DNA from: Muricoccus nepalensis
Lineage (GTDB): Bacteria > Pseudomonadota > Alphaproteobacteria > Acetobacterales > Acetobacteraceae
Direction: 5' to 3'
Length of the DNA stretch: 64,000 nt
NCBI RefSeq assembly: GCF_006438825.1
Contig: NZ_RCZP01000015.1
Span: forward strand, 61,825-125,824
Below the pieces are notes generated by a model. That model ran no database searches and had not been told where the DNA came from. It worked only from the letters and a program-made list of their open reading frames with translations. Position 1 is the stretch's first letter. Every line of letters starts with the position of its first letter. The position numbers and the translations under genes were made by a program. Below, piece after piece: positions 8,342 to 17,148 of this stretch.

Positions 8342-9337
8342 ATGAAGGACATCTTCCTCGACGACGACGCCCCCGATGAGGCTCTCGGGCGCACGTTCGT
8401 GGACACCGAGCAGACCAGGGCAGTCTTTCGCCGCCTGGATGCCCTTATGGAGGTGCGGCGGACCACAAATCACGCCTGGGGTGTCGCGCTGCTTGGGCCC
8501 GCACGCTGTGGGAAGACAAGCATCTTCCGCGAGTACCTCACGCGCTGCAACGAGGGGAATGTCCAGGACCGGATGGAGAACGGTGCTACCGACGCCGTTC
8601 GTCGGCCTATCCGGCATCTCTACCTGGAGCTGGAGCCCCAAACGCGACTTATGAACATCGCTAGCCAGACGTTGGAGGCCATGGGTGATCCCGACCCCAC
8701 CTTTGGAGACAAGGGACAGCAGGGCAACCGTGTCATCGAGAACCTGGAGAGTGGGCTGTACGACCTCGTTATCTTTGACGAGGTCCATAACTTGGTGGAC
8801 ACCGACACCCTGCGTGTCGAACAGAAGGCGGCGCAATGGCTCTCCCGCCTCCTGGACGTTCGCGCCTGCCCCATTGCTCTGATCGGGTATGAGCGGTTTG
8901 CAGACATTCTGGAACGCAATGAGTTCCTGGAGGGCCGCCTGCTGCCGATGCCAAGGATCGTCCCACACCGCTGGGACGATCCAGGGGACATGGAGGAGTT
9001 CGCCGCCGTGCTCTCGGTGCTCGACAGTGAGCTGTCCATGCCGACGCTCTCTGGCCTTGGCGAGGTCAGTCTAGCCCGCCAGATCTGCTATGCCGTGGGA
9101 GGGCGGTTCGGACTTCTTGAAAAGTTGCTGACCCACGCGCGCCAGCTTGCCCGCGAGCGACGTCACTCCTGTTTGACCCGGCCAATCCTGAGGCAGGCGG
9201 TAGAGGACTGTAGGGCGGGCTGGAAGTCCCTTCGGTTCAATCCAATCGGCATGGACAATTTCGAGGAGGAGGCCAGGAAGACACCGTCTGGGGAGGCAGA
9301 GCGCTCCTCCTCGCGTGGGCGGGGCCGACGCAAATGA
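8342..9337 (+). CDS. tnsC: TnsC/TniB AAA+ ATPase, target regulator
   Basis: 331 residues, starting 5 nt after the tnsB stop with AAGGAG upstream. It has a Walker A at residues 52-59 (GPARCGKT) and a Walker B at 142-150 (LVIFDEVHN), the AAA+ layout of TnsC/TniB/IstB. It is shorter than Tn7 TnsC (555) and nearer TniB in size, so it lacks long N- and C-terminal extensions. Such proteins form ATP-dependent filaments on DNA and pass the target chosen by TniQ/TnsD to TnsA/TnsB. The final residues are basic (SSRGRGRRK). Its stop overlaps the tniQ start as ATGA. Confidence 0.93.
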   Translation: MKDIFLDDDAPDEALGRTFVDTEQTRAVFRRLDALMEVRRTTNHAWGVALLGPARCGKTSIFREYLTRCNEGNVQDRMENGATDAVRRPIRHLYLELEPQTRLMNIASQTLEAMGDPDPTFGDKGQQGNRVIENLESGLYDLVIFDEVHNLVDTDTLRVEQKAAQWLSRLLDVRACPIALIGYERFADILERNEFLEGRLLPMPRIVPHRWDDPGDMEEFAAVLSVLDSELSMPTLSGLGEVSLARQICYAVGGRFGLLEKLLTHARQLARERRHSCLTRPILRQAVEDCRAGWKSLRFNPIGMDNFEEEARKTPSGEAERSSSRGRGRRK

Positions 9338-11640
9338 CGGGCATTCGAGCCCTGCCCCGCACCCTGCCTCCTTTCGAGGACGAGAGCCTGTCCTCGCTCA
9401 TCATGCGGAGTGCCCGGCTCTACCACTTCCGGGCTCCTATGAGGGTGCTCAAGCGCTCGAAGGTCCCTCACGCCTGGCTCGAGACCTTGGCAGCAATCAG
9501 GCCAGCTCCCAGGCTTGCGGAGGGGATCGCCTCGGTGCTGGGTGTTTCCGTCGCGACCCTGGATCGCTTGAGCGCATGGGGACCGTCTGACCGGATGGCA
9601 TCCATTCGCGGTGTTGAGGTCGGGCGGAACTATCTTCCCCACCGGTCGCGCCGCTCGTGCTCTGCCTGTCTTGCGGAAAGCCTGCACCACAGAGACTGGT
9701 GGCAGGTCGGGGTAATCACGGCGTGCCCGCGGCATGCTCAGCCCCTTCTCCGAAACTGCCCGGGTTGCAGTAAGCCAATCTACTGGAGAGGCAGCGAGCT
9801 TGAGCGGTGCGGTTCACGGGAGTGCCGCTACGACCTCCGCTCGCATGTCTACGGTGGTCGTCCGGTACAGCTAGCCTGCTCCACCGGGTTGCTGGACCTC
9901 CTATCAGAGGGTAGCGGGGCAACCTTGGAGGGAAGCGGCCTCCCCTTTGGTCGGACGGTTGAGGTGGCTCACGCGGTCGGCACCTTCGTGCTGGGACGCC
10001 CCCGTCTGGGCTACGCGAGCTCTTTCGTTGCCGGTGACCCTGACCGGATTGCGGGGACGATGGAGATTGGATGGGCCGCCCTTCAGGACTGGCCGCAGGG
10101 CTTCCATTCTGCACTGGACCAGATGCGGGTCGGGGCCGAGAACCGCGGCAAGCATTTTGGTTTGGAACGGGAGTTCGGCGGTTTCTCAGAATGGCTGTCA
10201 AAGACGTCATCGGAGGAATGGGCACGGCCACTTCGTGATGCCTTCGGCCAATACCTCTCGGCGCAGCCCAGTCTTCGGACCACGCGCAGGGGATTGGTCC
10301 GATATGGCGACCCGGAGGTGCTGCGGGGTGGCTACATGACAAGGAACGAGGCCGCGGATCTGCTGGATGTATCTTCCCAGACGATGATTGATCTCGCCGA
10401 GCGCGAGAACCTGTATGCGGTCGCACCGGTTGGAGCCGGAGTTCCGTCTCTCCTGAATGCCCGAGGCGTAGAGGAACTCCGGGCAAGGAAGGCGGCAACC
10501 CTGTTAAAGGAGGAAGCCTTTGCGCTCCTCGGAGTAGGCGTCAAAGCCTTTGACGGAATCCTGGGGCTCGATGTCCTAGAGATCCTACCCGAAGGAGAGC
10601 GCATCACTGTTCAGCGGATGTTCGTCAAATCGAGCATTGAGGGGCTGATTGCTCGCGTGAAGAGTAGGCTCACCCCAGCCCGAGCCGGAGCCAAGCTCCT
10701 CTCGTTCTCCCGGTGCGGTGGAGGTCGCGCGACAACAGATCTCCTCCGAGCTGTACTAGACGGCCGCCTTCGGCCGAGCGGCCTTGCTCGGAAGGCAGTG
10801 GGCCTCAGCGCGTTTCTCTTTGATCAACGTGACGTCGCAGCGGCTTTCCCGGCAGAACGGTCGACCCTCAACCTGTTGGAAGTTGCCGCCGAACTCGGCG
10901 AGAATGGCCGAAGCGTGCGCGCATGGGCGCGCGCCGGGCTGCTACCCACGGAGAGGCGGGCGGGCTCGCTGGAGGCGGGTAGCCGGGTGACCTCCGAAGG
11001 CATTGCTCACTTCCGCAGGGAATACACGACGGCGACCGAGATCTCAGAGCGCGCAGCGACAACTCCGCGCTGGGCGACTCATCGCCTAGCTTTCCATGGC
11101 ATCCAGCCCCTACTTTTCGAGGCCCGGACGGCCATTTACCCTAGGGACGTCATTACGGAAGATTTGCTTTCGAAGCTGAATGTTAAGAAGGGTGCCAGCA
11201 GTCCGTCGGAGCGCGCCGCCAAGTCTGCGGACCTCACCTGGCGGGTTGGTGAATGTGTGGCGGAGGATCTGGGCGTCCCACTTCAACGGGCTCGGAGTTC
11301 GCTTTTCCACACCGAGACAGGCACCTTGGTTCAGGTCATGGTGGGCCGTAGCCCACGCATTGGGGCGAGCTATGCTTTTCGCTTCAGCCTTGCCATGCGG
11401 CAGAGTCTCGATGGAGCGCGGAAGGCTTGGTTAGCGCTCGCCCTGGCCGAGGGAAACTCTTTTATTCTGCTGCCCTGGTTGGAAGCGCGGAAGATCATTG
11501 GAGGGGGTGAAAAGCCGCGGACGCTGTTCTTCCTCGCCGCGGATGGCCAGGGACGGGTGCGAGATGAACAGATGCGCTCCAGGCAGAAGTGGTTGCCTAG
11601 CCTCTCAACGGGTACCGAGAACCAACCAGTTCCACCGTAA
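9334..11640 (+). CDS. tniQ: TniQ/TnsD-family target-selection protein, unusually long
   Basis: 768 residues. The N-terminal ~170 form a TniQ domain: PPFEDESLSSLIMRSARLYH, then zinc-ligand clusters CSAC (from residue 109), CPRHAQPLLRNCPGC and CGSRECRYD. Beyond it are several helix-turn-helix-like blocks, such as MTRNEAADLLDVSSQTMIDL from residue 335 and a MerR-like SVRAWARAGLLPTER from about residue 528. Tn7 TnsD is 508 residues and TniQ about 400, so this is long and fits sequence-specific DNA reading of an attachment site. No CRISPR genes or array accompany it. It overlaps tnsC by 4 nt and ends the operon. Confidence 0.9.
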   Translation: MTGIRALPRTLPPFEDESLSSLIMRSARLYHFRAPMRVLKRSKVPHAWLETLAAIRPAPRLAEGIASVLGVSVATLDRLSAWGPSDRMASIRGVEVGRNYLPHRSRRSCSACLAESLHHRDWWQVGVITACPRHAQPLLRNCPGCSKPIYWRGSELERCGSRECRYDLRSHVYGGRPVQLACSTGLLDLLSEGSGATLEGSGLPFGRTVEVAHAVGTFVLGRPRLGYASSFVAGDPDRIAGTMEIGWAALQDWPQGFHSALDQMRVGAENRGKHFGLEREFGGFSEWLSKTSSEEWARPLRDAFGQYLSAQPSLRTTRRGLVRYGDPEVLRGGYMTRNEAADLLDVSSQTMIDLAERENLYAVAPVGAGVPSLLNARGVEELRARKAATLLKEEAFALLGVGVKAFDGILGLDVLEILPEGERITVQRMFVKSSIEGLIARVKSRLTPARAGAKLLSFSRCGGGRATTDLLRAVLDGRLRPSGLARKAVGLSAFLFDQRDVAAAFPAERSTLNLLEVAAELGENGRSVRAWARAGLLPTERRAGSLEAGSRVTSEGIAHFRREYTTATEISERAATTPRWATHRLAFHGIQPLLFEARTAIYPRDVITEDLLSKLNVKKGASSPSERAAKSADLTWRVGECVAEDLGVPLQRARSSLFHTETGTLVQVMVGRSPRIGASYAFRFSLAMRQSLDGARKAWLALALAEGNSFILLPWLEARKIIGGGEKPRTLFFLAADGQGRVRDEQMRSRQKWLPSLSTGTENQPVPP

Positions 11641-11977
11641 GGTGCTGAAGACTGTGTTGCCTGTTATGGAGATAGGATGGTTGTTGCTTACGATTTCCCT
11701 AGCTTCCGGAGCCGATATCTGATTCCGGACCAGACCTTTTCTTCAATTTCCTATCCGCACAAGCGGGTCACGCGGAGGCTCATTGCGAGTTTCCGATCCC
11801 GGCTGGCATGGCCATTCTTGGTGGGGGGTGGCAGGACTTCTGACTTGGCACGGATCGCGCGAGTGACAGTCAGTGGTAGGCAGCTTGCTCTTAGAGCCTG
11901 TTTGAGCGGTGTTATACTAACCGCCTTGGCCGTTAACCGGTTCCGACCCAGAGCAGTCCTTCAGCCCAAGCGGTTGG

Positions 11978-12325
11978 CTAGCTCCAAAAGGTCCAGACGG
12001 TGCCTAGCAAACCGATGCCGACAAGGCTCCAGCCGCATCGCCGGTAATAGCGCATGGGGGACCGGTTACGATTTTCGGCCTCTTGAGTAGCGGCTCGCTC
12101 CTCTGGTGATCGCCCTTTCACCCCACGGGCCTCAAACACCGCCCGCCCCCAGGTTGGCGCATGGTCGGACAGTTCTGCCCGCACGCAGATCATGGTGGTG
12201 AGAAGGCCAAGGATCAGAACACCAGGGAAGCCCAGCGCCCACACGACGCAGAAGGCGAGGGCGATCAGAGCAAAAATACCAATCCACGCCATACCATTGC
12301 CGATGTCCTGCGATGTAAGGCGCAT
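11978..12325 (-). CDS. Small two-segment membrane protein, unknown function
   Basis: 115 residues, starting at the ATG 8 nt after AAGGAG. A hydrophobic region at residues ~10-45 (GIFALIALAFCVVWALGFPG and following) and another near the C-terminus (WSLVGIGLLGTVWTFW) predict membrane segments around a charged ~45-residue loop (SPEERAATQEAENRNRSPM). I do not recognise a family. The gene lies inside the inverted-repeat-bounded segment, and the good ribosome site makes it likely real. Confidence 0.6.
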   Translation of the reverse strand: MRLTSQDIGNGMAWIGIFALIALAFCVVWALGFPGVLILGLLTTMICVRAELSDHAPTWGRAVFEARGVKGRSPEERAATQEAENRNRSPMRYYRRCGWSLVGIGLLGTVWTFWS

Positions 12326-12386
12326 TGGATCGCTCCTTAGAAACCAGCGGAACTGTGGAGGAGCGAGCAATATCGGTGCAACGCCT

Positions 12387-12462
12387 GCTCACCACCCTAC
12401 CCAGTGTTAGCCCTCGGTCGAGCAGGGTACCGCGGCAGGCGACCCGGAGCAGACTTACGTCC
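12387..12462. repeat. Intergenic repeat, copy 1
   Basis: About 75 bp containing GTTAGCC, CGGTCGAGCAGGGTACCGCG and GCAGGCGACCC. Closely related copies lie at 22836-22906 and 23556-23635, and partial copies near 13106, 14329 and 19282. All lie between genes in the 12-24 kb mosaic. It overlaps the end of the NlpC/P60-like gene by a few bases. Confidence 0.75.
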
Positions 12463-13054
12463 GACCGCCGTGTGTTTGCTCCTGCTGCATCGCGAAGGCA
12501 TCTACAGCCCAAGCTTTTCCCGGTTTGAGATACAGCTGTGTTGCATCAAGCCAGTCTGCCAGAGACATCAGCCGGAGGCCGCGCGGCTCGGACCATCCTT
12601 GGGCCTCAGAGACGAATGGCACACCGTCATCCGGACGGCGGACGATCTGAACGACATGCGTGATCCCGCGAGGACGAGGGTGATTAGCGGCCCAAGCACC
12701 GCCACCCTGTTGCAGCCCTACCGTGGCGTAGGGCGGAAGAGTATCGAGGCCGATCTCGCCACCTTCCAGGATAGAACCGGACCGGCGTTCAAGCACCTCG
12801 GTCATGCGGTCCGACCACGTGTGGACGTCGGTGAAATCCTGAGCGCTGAACGCTTCAGCGCCTGTTGTGACGTTCACTGCCTCCATTCCTGTGGAGAGAA
12901 GCAGCGCGACCCAGCCCGAGCAGTCAATAACTGGGGGAACAGCATCAAGTCCGTTTGCCTTAATTCCTGCCTTATAACCTACGCTGCCGGTGTGGCGCTC
13001 GACGAGCCTCCACATCGCAGTACCCGCGGCTGCGAGCCTTAGGGATCGTCTCAT
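12455..13054 (-). CDS. NlpC/P60-like cysteine peptidase or amidase
   Basis: 199 residues from the ATG 7 nt after GGAG; a TTG seven codons upstream has no such site. IDCSGWVALLL (Cys45 from this start) is the nucleophile motif of NlpC/P60 and related papain-like hydrolases. A His (ITHVVQIV, His133) about 88 residues later fits the catalytic base. The N-terminus (RRSLRLAAAGTAMWRLVE) could be a weak signal or membrane anchor. Such enzymes cut peptidoglycan stem peptides or act as toxins or effectors. No immunity gene is obvious, although the membrane protein downstream on the same strand could be considered. Confidence 0.6.
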   Translation of the reverse strand: MRRSLRLAAAGTAMWRLVERHTGSVGYKAGIKANGLDAVPPVIDCSGWVALLLSTGMEAVNVTTGAEAFSAQDFTDVHTWSDRMTEVLERRSGSILEGGEIGLDTLPPYATVGLQQGGGAWAANHPRPRGITHVVQIVRRPDDGVPFVSEAQGWSEPRGLRLMSLADWLDATQLYLKPGKAWAVDAFAMQQEQTHGGRT

Positions 13055-13261
13055 ATCGGCGCTCCGTCCTGACAACTGCGTCCTGACCCTACGGCCGCAA
13101 AGGACCGCTCCCCACCCTGCCCAGCGCTATCTCCGGCAGGGGGAGCTATCTTTGGACCCGACCCAGAACTGAGTCTTGCACCGAAACAGCGGGGTTGCCC
13201 GGCTCGTTGCCAGCGGGGCATGCTTCTCTTCAGCGGGGCAGACCAGAAGGATTCAGCCGCG

Positions 13262-13651
13262 ATGAAGTGCCTGCGCATCTACGCCAGCGCCGATGGGGAG
13301 TCGCACTTCGACGAAGTCGAATTGCCAACGACGAAGAGGTCGGTTCATCCTGATGCTGTGCCGTTCGACGTTACCACCAGTTATCCGGCGTCTCGCGTCC
13401 GCATCACCCATATCCCAGCGGGCATGCGCGAGGTTGCTTGGCACAGGGTCCCGGACCCGGTGCTTCCGATTCGGCTGGATGGTTCGGTAGAATACGAGAC
13501 GAGCGATGGAGAGGTGCGCCACGTTCAAGCTGGTAGCTTCGTGCTGGTAGAGGACACGCACGGCAAGGGACATCTGTCACGCCACTCCCAAGAGGCGCAG
13601 ACTGTTATTTGGATCTCGCTACCTAATGGCCTTGAGTTGCCGCCCGCCTAA
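13262..13651 (+). CDS. Cupin-fold protein
   Basis: 129 residues starting at the internal ATG (AGAAGGA 11 nt upstream). The pattern of short beta strands, IPAGMREVAWHRVPDPVLPI then a turn, GSVEYETSDGEVRHVQAGSFVLVED, THGKGHLSRH, is that of a single-domain cupin. The usual metal-binding His/Glu set is not clear; His125-type residues occur only in the second motif (GKGHLSRH). Substrate unknown. It sits alone between the NlpC/P60-like gene and the SGNH hydrolase, with no operon spacing. Confidence 0.65.
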   Translation: MKCLRIYASADGESHFDEVELPTTKRSVHPDAVPFDVTTSYPASRVRITHIPAGMREVAWHRVPDPVLPIRLDGSVEYETSDGEVRHVQAGSFVLVEDTHGKGHLSRHSQEAQTVIWISLPNGLELPPA

Positions 13652-13732
13652 TCAGTTCGTAGGGCTACTGCTAGCCTCACCCTTAGCGGTCCTTAGACTT
13701 GCGGCGCATGGCCTAGCGTTCATGATCTATCC

Positions 13733-14320
13733 ATGAGGATTTGCTTCTTCGGCGATAGCTTCGTGAACGGCACGGGCGATGATGACTGCCTGGGTTGGCC
13801 CGGTCGTCTCTGCGCCGAGGCACGGTCGCGCGGTCGCGACGTCACGATGTACAACCTCGGTATTCGTCGAAATACCTCTGGTGATATAGCCGGTCGATGG
13901 GAAGGTGAGGCCGCAGCACGCCTTCCGCCCGAGCACGATGGCCGCCTAGTCTTCTCCTTCGGAGTGAACGACTGCGTTCTAGAAGATGGCCGTCCCCGGG
14001 TGCCCGAGGAGCAATCACTGGCAAACGCGCGCACGCTCCTGACACGGGCTCGGGCAACGCGGCCCACCCTAATGATTGGCCCGCCCTGTACCGGTGAAGC
14101 ATCCATGAACGAAAGGGTGGGACGTTTGTCCGACCGCTTGGGACCGATCTGCCAGGAGCTATCCGTGCCCTTCCTGCCGATCTTCCCTCGCCTGACGGGC
14201 GTGGAGGTCTGGCGGGATGAAGCGCGGCGGGGAGATGGCATTCACCCCAATCGCGGCGGCTACGCGTTGATCTACGATGCTATCCTTCACTGGCAGCCCT
14301 GGCGCGAGTGGGTGGTCTAG
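13733..14320 (+). CDS. SGNH/GDSL-type esterase
   Basis: 195 residues. All four SGNH blocks are visible: GDSF with Ser9, an Asn-Gly turn near residue 41-43 (YNLGIRR), GVND with Asn79, and DGIHPN with Asp168 and His171. It is therefore probably an active hydrolase on acyl or acetyl esters of lipids or glycans. No signal peptide is seen, so it should be cytoplasmic. Start is the ATG at the head of the first strand MRICFFGDS. Confidence 0.85.
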   Translation: MRICFFGDSFVNGTGDDDCLGWPGRLCAEARSRGRDVTMYNLGIRRNTSGDIAGRWEGEAAARLPPEHDGRLVFSFGVNDCVLEDGRPRVPEEQSLANARTLLTRARATRPTLMIGPPCTGEASMNERVGRLSDRLGPICQELSVPFLPIFPRLTGVEVWRDEARRGDGIHPNRGGYALIYDAILHWQPWREWVV

Positions 14321-14364
14321 GTCCACTCACCACCCTGAGCGGTCATCCACCAGGGCGATTGGTA

Positions 14365-15015
14365 TTATGCTGGATTGATCAAGGCTTCGGTGGCGGCGAA
14401 GACGGCCGCGCACTCAATCCTGGCGGTGGCCACGTCCAGGCGCCCTGCGCGGTCGCGTAGCAGGCCATCCCAGTGGGTGAGCCAGCCGAAGCTGCGTTCC
14501 ACGACCCAGCGTCGCGGCAGCAACGCAAACCCCTTTTGTCCTGGCGTTCGGGTGACGATCTCGTGGCGCATGCCGTGCAAATTGGACCAGACCTGACAGC
14601 GTTCCGCGGTGAAGGCGCCGTCGAGGATCGCCACGCGCAATCTCGGCCACGCCGCTTTGCCGTCATCCAGTGCAGTCAGTGTGTCCCGCTCCTGCACAGA
14701 GGCCGGAACCACGGCGACCGCTAGCCAGTGCCCTTCCGCGTCGACCAGCGCCACGCGCTTGGCAGCGTCATAGCCGCACGCCCCGCGCACGGGGAGGCAC
14801 TTCACCGTCTGTGTGTCGATGATCGCCAGCCGTGGCTGCGGCCTGCGCCCCACAGCCCGGCGGCGTAGCTGTGCCAGATCGTGCATCATCCGCTCGAACA
14901 AGCCCAACGACTGCCAGCGCCGGAACCAGCCATAGACCGTCGGCATTCCAGATGGCAGCGCCCGCCACCCGCCGCCCACCCGAAGGTGCCAGGCGATTGC
15001 CCGCACGACAGCCAC
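14365..15015 (-). CDS. IS5-family (IS1031/IS427-like) transposase
   Basis: 216 residues from a GTG. The DDE residues are present: Asp in AIIDTQTVK, Asp in VAILDGAF and Glu in VVERSFGWL, followed by the IS5 C-terminal block. The upstream ~40 codons of the usual N-terminal DUF4096 domain appear disturbed: a stop (TGA at about 15042) precedes GGATPTVAVVRAIAW in this frame, and homologous-looking sequence continues in another frame. So it may be a full short form or slightly damaged at its 5' end. The right inverted repeat follows at 15241-15256. Confidence 0.8.
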   Translation of the reverse strand: MAVVRAIAWHLRVGGGWRALPSGMPTVYGWFRRWQSLGLFERMMHDLAQLRRRAVGRRPQPRLAIIDTQTVKCLPVRGACGYDAAKRVALVDAEGHWLAVAVVPASVQERDTLTALDDGKAAWPRLRVAILDGAFTAERCQVWSNLHGMRHEIVTRTPGQKGFALLPRRWVVERSFGWLTHWDGLLRDRAGRLDVATARIECAAVFAATEALINPA

Positions 15016-15370
15016 CGTCGGCGTTGCTCCGCCGCTTCTCGGTCAATCCGCACGCTCCAGCCAGCGCGCCACCTCCCGCACGGCATGCCAAGAGACTACC
15101 TGTTTCAGGCACGCCGCATGGCGAGCCCGATGGTTGATCCGCTTTGCGGCTCAACCCGTCCACATCTCTCCCACCCTTCCGCCCCGCCAGGCAGCTCACG
15201 GTGTTCACCTTAGGAGAAGATGGGGGCGGACGGCTGAGGGCCGCTCAAACAGGCTCTTAGATCGCGAACTGGTCGTTCCTGCTGCTGGTCAGCATGCTGA
15301 CGGACGAGCGGCAATGGTGATGACGCCGCAAGGAGCAGGGGGGCCGTCGTCGGGCTAACCCCAAGTAGCC

Positions 15371-15820
15371 CTATGGTCGGCGAATTTCGAAGTAGGTCTT
15401 CCCTCCTCGCTGGAACCCAGCGGCTTCATAGAAGCCCAATGTAGCTTCCATTCTCGAACTGGTCGCGAGCATGACCTTGTAGCAGTCGGCGCTCCATGCC
15501 CGATTGATCGCAGCATGAAGCACGGCGCGACCTAAGCCGGTCCTGCGATGGTCACCGTGGGTCACGACGTTCTCTATGACGCCATAGGGTCGAGCCCCAC
15601 GGGTTAGATTGGGGATGATCGCGAGCGTGCAGGACGACACGAGCACCCCTCCTACGTCCGCCACAAAGGGGATGGTCACGCTCGATGAGAGGAGAGCCGA
15701 CCAAGCTGCCTCAGCAGCGGCAGGCTCTGCCGGTGATTCATCAGGATGCAAGTAGCCGTACAGGGCAAGGACTCCGGGCAAGTCGGCCAGACGTGCAGGA
15801 CGGATATCAGGCTCAGACAT
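15371..15820 (-). CDS. GNAT-family acetyltransferase
   Basis: 149 residues from the ATG at MSEPDIRPARLADLPGV; a longer reading would add 13 residues. The acetyl-CoA binding motif A is HGDHRRTGLGRAVLHAAI (Q/R-x-x-G-x-G/A) and motif B ends LGFYEAAGFQRGGKTYFEI. The substrate cannot be read from sequence. It is a single-gene unit between the inverted-repeat segment and the phosphodiesterase gene. Confidence 0.85.
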   Translation of the reverse strand: MSEPDIRPARLADLPGVLALYGYLHPDESPAEPAAAEAAWSALLSSSVTIPFVADVGGVLVSSCTLAIIPNLTRGARPYGVIENVVTHGDHRRTGLGRAVLHAAINRAWSADCYKVMLATSSRMEATLGFYEAAGFQRGGKTYFEIRRP

Positions 15821-15859
15821 AAGCCGGATGCTACAGAGACGGACAGGCGAAGTCTGCAA

Positions 15860-16229
15860 GCTACTCCACCCGGCGCGAGAGCCCTGCGGCCGGGAGGCTA
15901 CCTTGGCAGGTGCCCCCGAGCAGACATCTTATCCACCAAGGTTGGTGAAATTGCGAAGCCGCACCGAGCGGTTTAGTAGCAGCATCACATCAAGAGTTGG
16001 GTAGACGCCCGACGCCAATCCACCTGCCCAGGCAAGGTGGCGCTTCCGCGAGGGGGGATGTGGCCAGACCGGCAACCAAACGGGTCACAGCCACCGCGTC
16101 TGCCCTGCTTAGTGCAACGGAGGGTGGAGTGGCACGCGGAACTCAAACTTCTTTCGATGTCCTCAGTCACAGCCCGGCCCGGCATGCCGAAAGTCTGAGC
16201 GGGACCGCATCGATCCTCGTCCGGAAGCC
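15860..16229. other. Gene-free stretch
   Basis: I see no supportable gene on either strand between the GNAT gene start and the phosphodiesterase gene. The last ~60 bases presumably hold the promoter of the latter. Confidence 0.5.
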
Positions 16230-16973
16230 ATGCTGATGCGCATCGCCGTTCTCGCTGACGCCCACGGCAACCTGCTCGCCCTGGAAGCCGTGCTGTCTGA
16301 CCTGCGCGCACAAGCACCCGACCTCGTCGTCAACCTGGGCGACTTGGTCACCGATCCCTTCGACCCAGTAGGCAGCGCCGACGTGCAGATCGCTCTGGGA
16401 TGCCCAACCTTGGCTGGCAATCACGAACGCAACCTCCTGGAAGGCGATGACGCCAGCAGTTCGGTCGCCTTCGCACGCCCTCTGCTGTCGGCGGCGCACA
16501 TGGCCTGGATTGGAACTCTGCCGACGACCTTGCGGCTTGCTGATGGTGAGGTGTTCGCCTGCCACGGCAGCCCCGCTGGCGGCGATCTCGACTACCTACT
16601 CGAGGACGTGGGGAGCGGCCAGGCAGTTCTCGCTCCTGAGGACGCGATTCTGACGCGGCTGGCAGGCATCGGCTCCGCATGCCTCGTCCTGTGCGGCCAC
16701 ACGCACGTGCCCCGCGCTGTTAGGATCGGCGACGTCACGGTGGTGAACCCCGGCAGCGTCGGGATGCCCGCCTATACGGATGATAGCCCAGTCCCGCACG
16801 CGATCGAGACCGGAGCGCCGCACGCCCGTTATGCCATGGTTACGCGCGAGCCAGGTGGGGCATGGTCGGCCGACCTACGCGCCGTCACCTACGAATGGGA
16901 CCACGCAGCGCAGCAGGCACGGATGAATGGCAAGCTGAGCGTGGCACGCTGGACAGCGACAGGGCGGGTTTAA
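16230..16973 (+). CDS. Metallophosphoesterase of the YfcE/MJ0936 type
   Basis: 247 residues. All calcineurin-like metal motifs are present: D10-A-H12, NLGDLV, GNHERN, CHGSP and GHTHVP, then NPGSVGMP, the conserved end of small bacterial phosphodiesterases. It should hydrolyse phosphodiesters such as cyclic nucleotides or nucleic-acid derived substrates in the cytoplasm with Mn or similar metal. ATG at 16236 is an alternative start. Confidence 0.9.
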   Translation: MLMRIAVLADAHGNLLALEAVLSDLRAQAPDLVVNLGDLVTDPFDPVGSADVQIALGCPTLAGNHERNLLEGDDASSSVAFARPLLSAAHMAWIGTLPTTLRLADGEVFACHGSPAGGDLDYLLEDVGSGQAVLAPEDAILTRLAGIGSACLVLCGHTHVPRAVRIGDVTVVNPGSVGMPAYTDDSPVPHAIETGAPHARYAMVTREPGGAWSADLRAVTYEWDHAAQQARMNGKLSVARWTATGRV

Positions 16974-17148
16974 GAGATGCGAGGGTGATGCTGACGAGTC
17001 ACGGAGAGCTTGCTCACCACTTTACCTGACTTGAGGCCCAGTCGGGCACCTAACGCCGGTCCAACCCGCTGCAGGCCTTCCGAGTGCATCTCGCGCAATC
17101 CGCCTCGATGACGGCATGATCACCGCTGGACCAAGCCAGTGGATAGCT

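Larger units (their letters stand above)
11894..15256. mobile_element. Inverted-repeat-bounded segment with IS5-type transposase and passenger genes
   Basis: GAGCCTGTTTGAGCGG at 11894-11909 is repeated exactly inverted at 15241-15256, and TTA flanks both outer sides (11891-11893 and 15257-15259). TNA target duplications are usual for IS1031/IS427-type IS5 elements. The IS5-type transposase gene (14365-15015, minus strand) lies at the right end. Inside are a small membrane protein, an NlpC/P60-like protein, a cupin and an SGNH hydrolase. Either this is an IS carrying passenger genes, or other DNA entered an ordinary IS close to its left end. Confidence 0.5.

Noticed and set aside
11677..12090. 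A 137-codon plus-strand frame after tniQ
   Set aside because: It runs through the inverted repeat and antisense to the small membrane-protein gene, and shows no recognisable protein features.
4289..12325. CRISPR-associated transposon
   Set aside because: No Cas genes and no regularly spaced repeats are present near the Tn7-like operon; TniQ here is long and TnsD-like.
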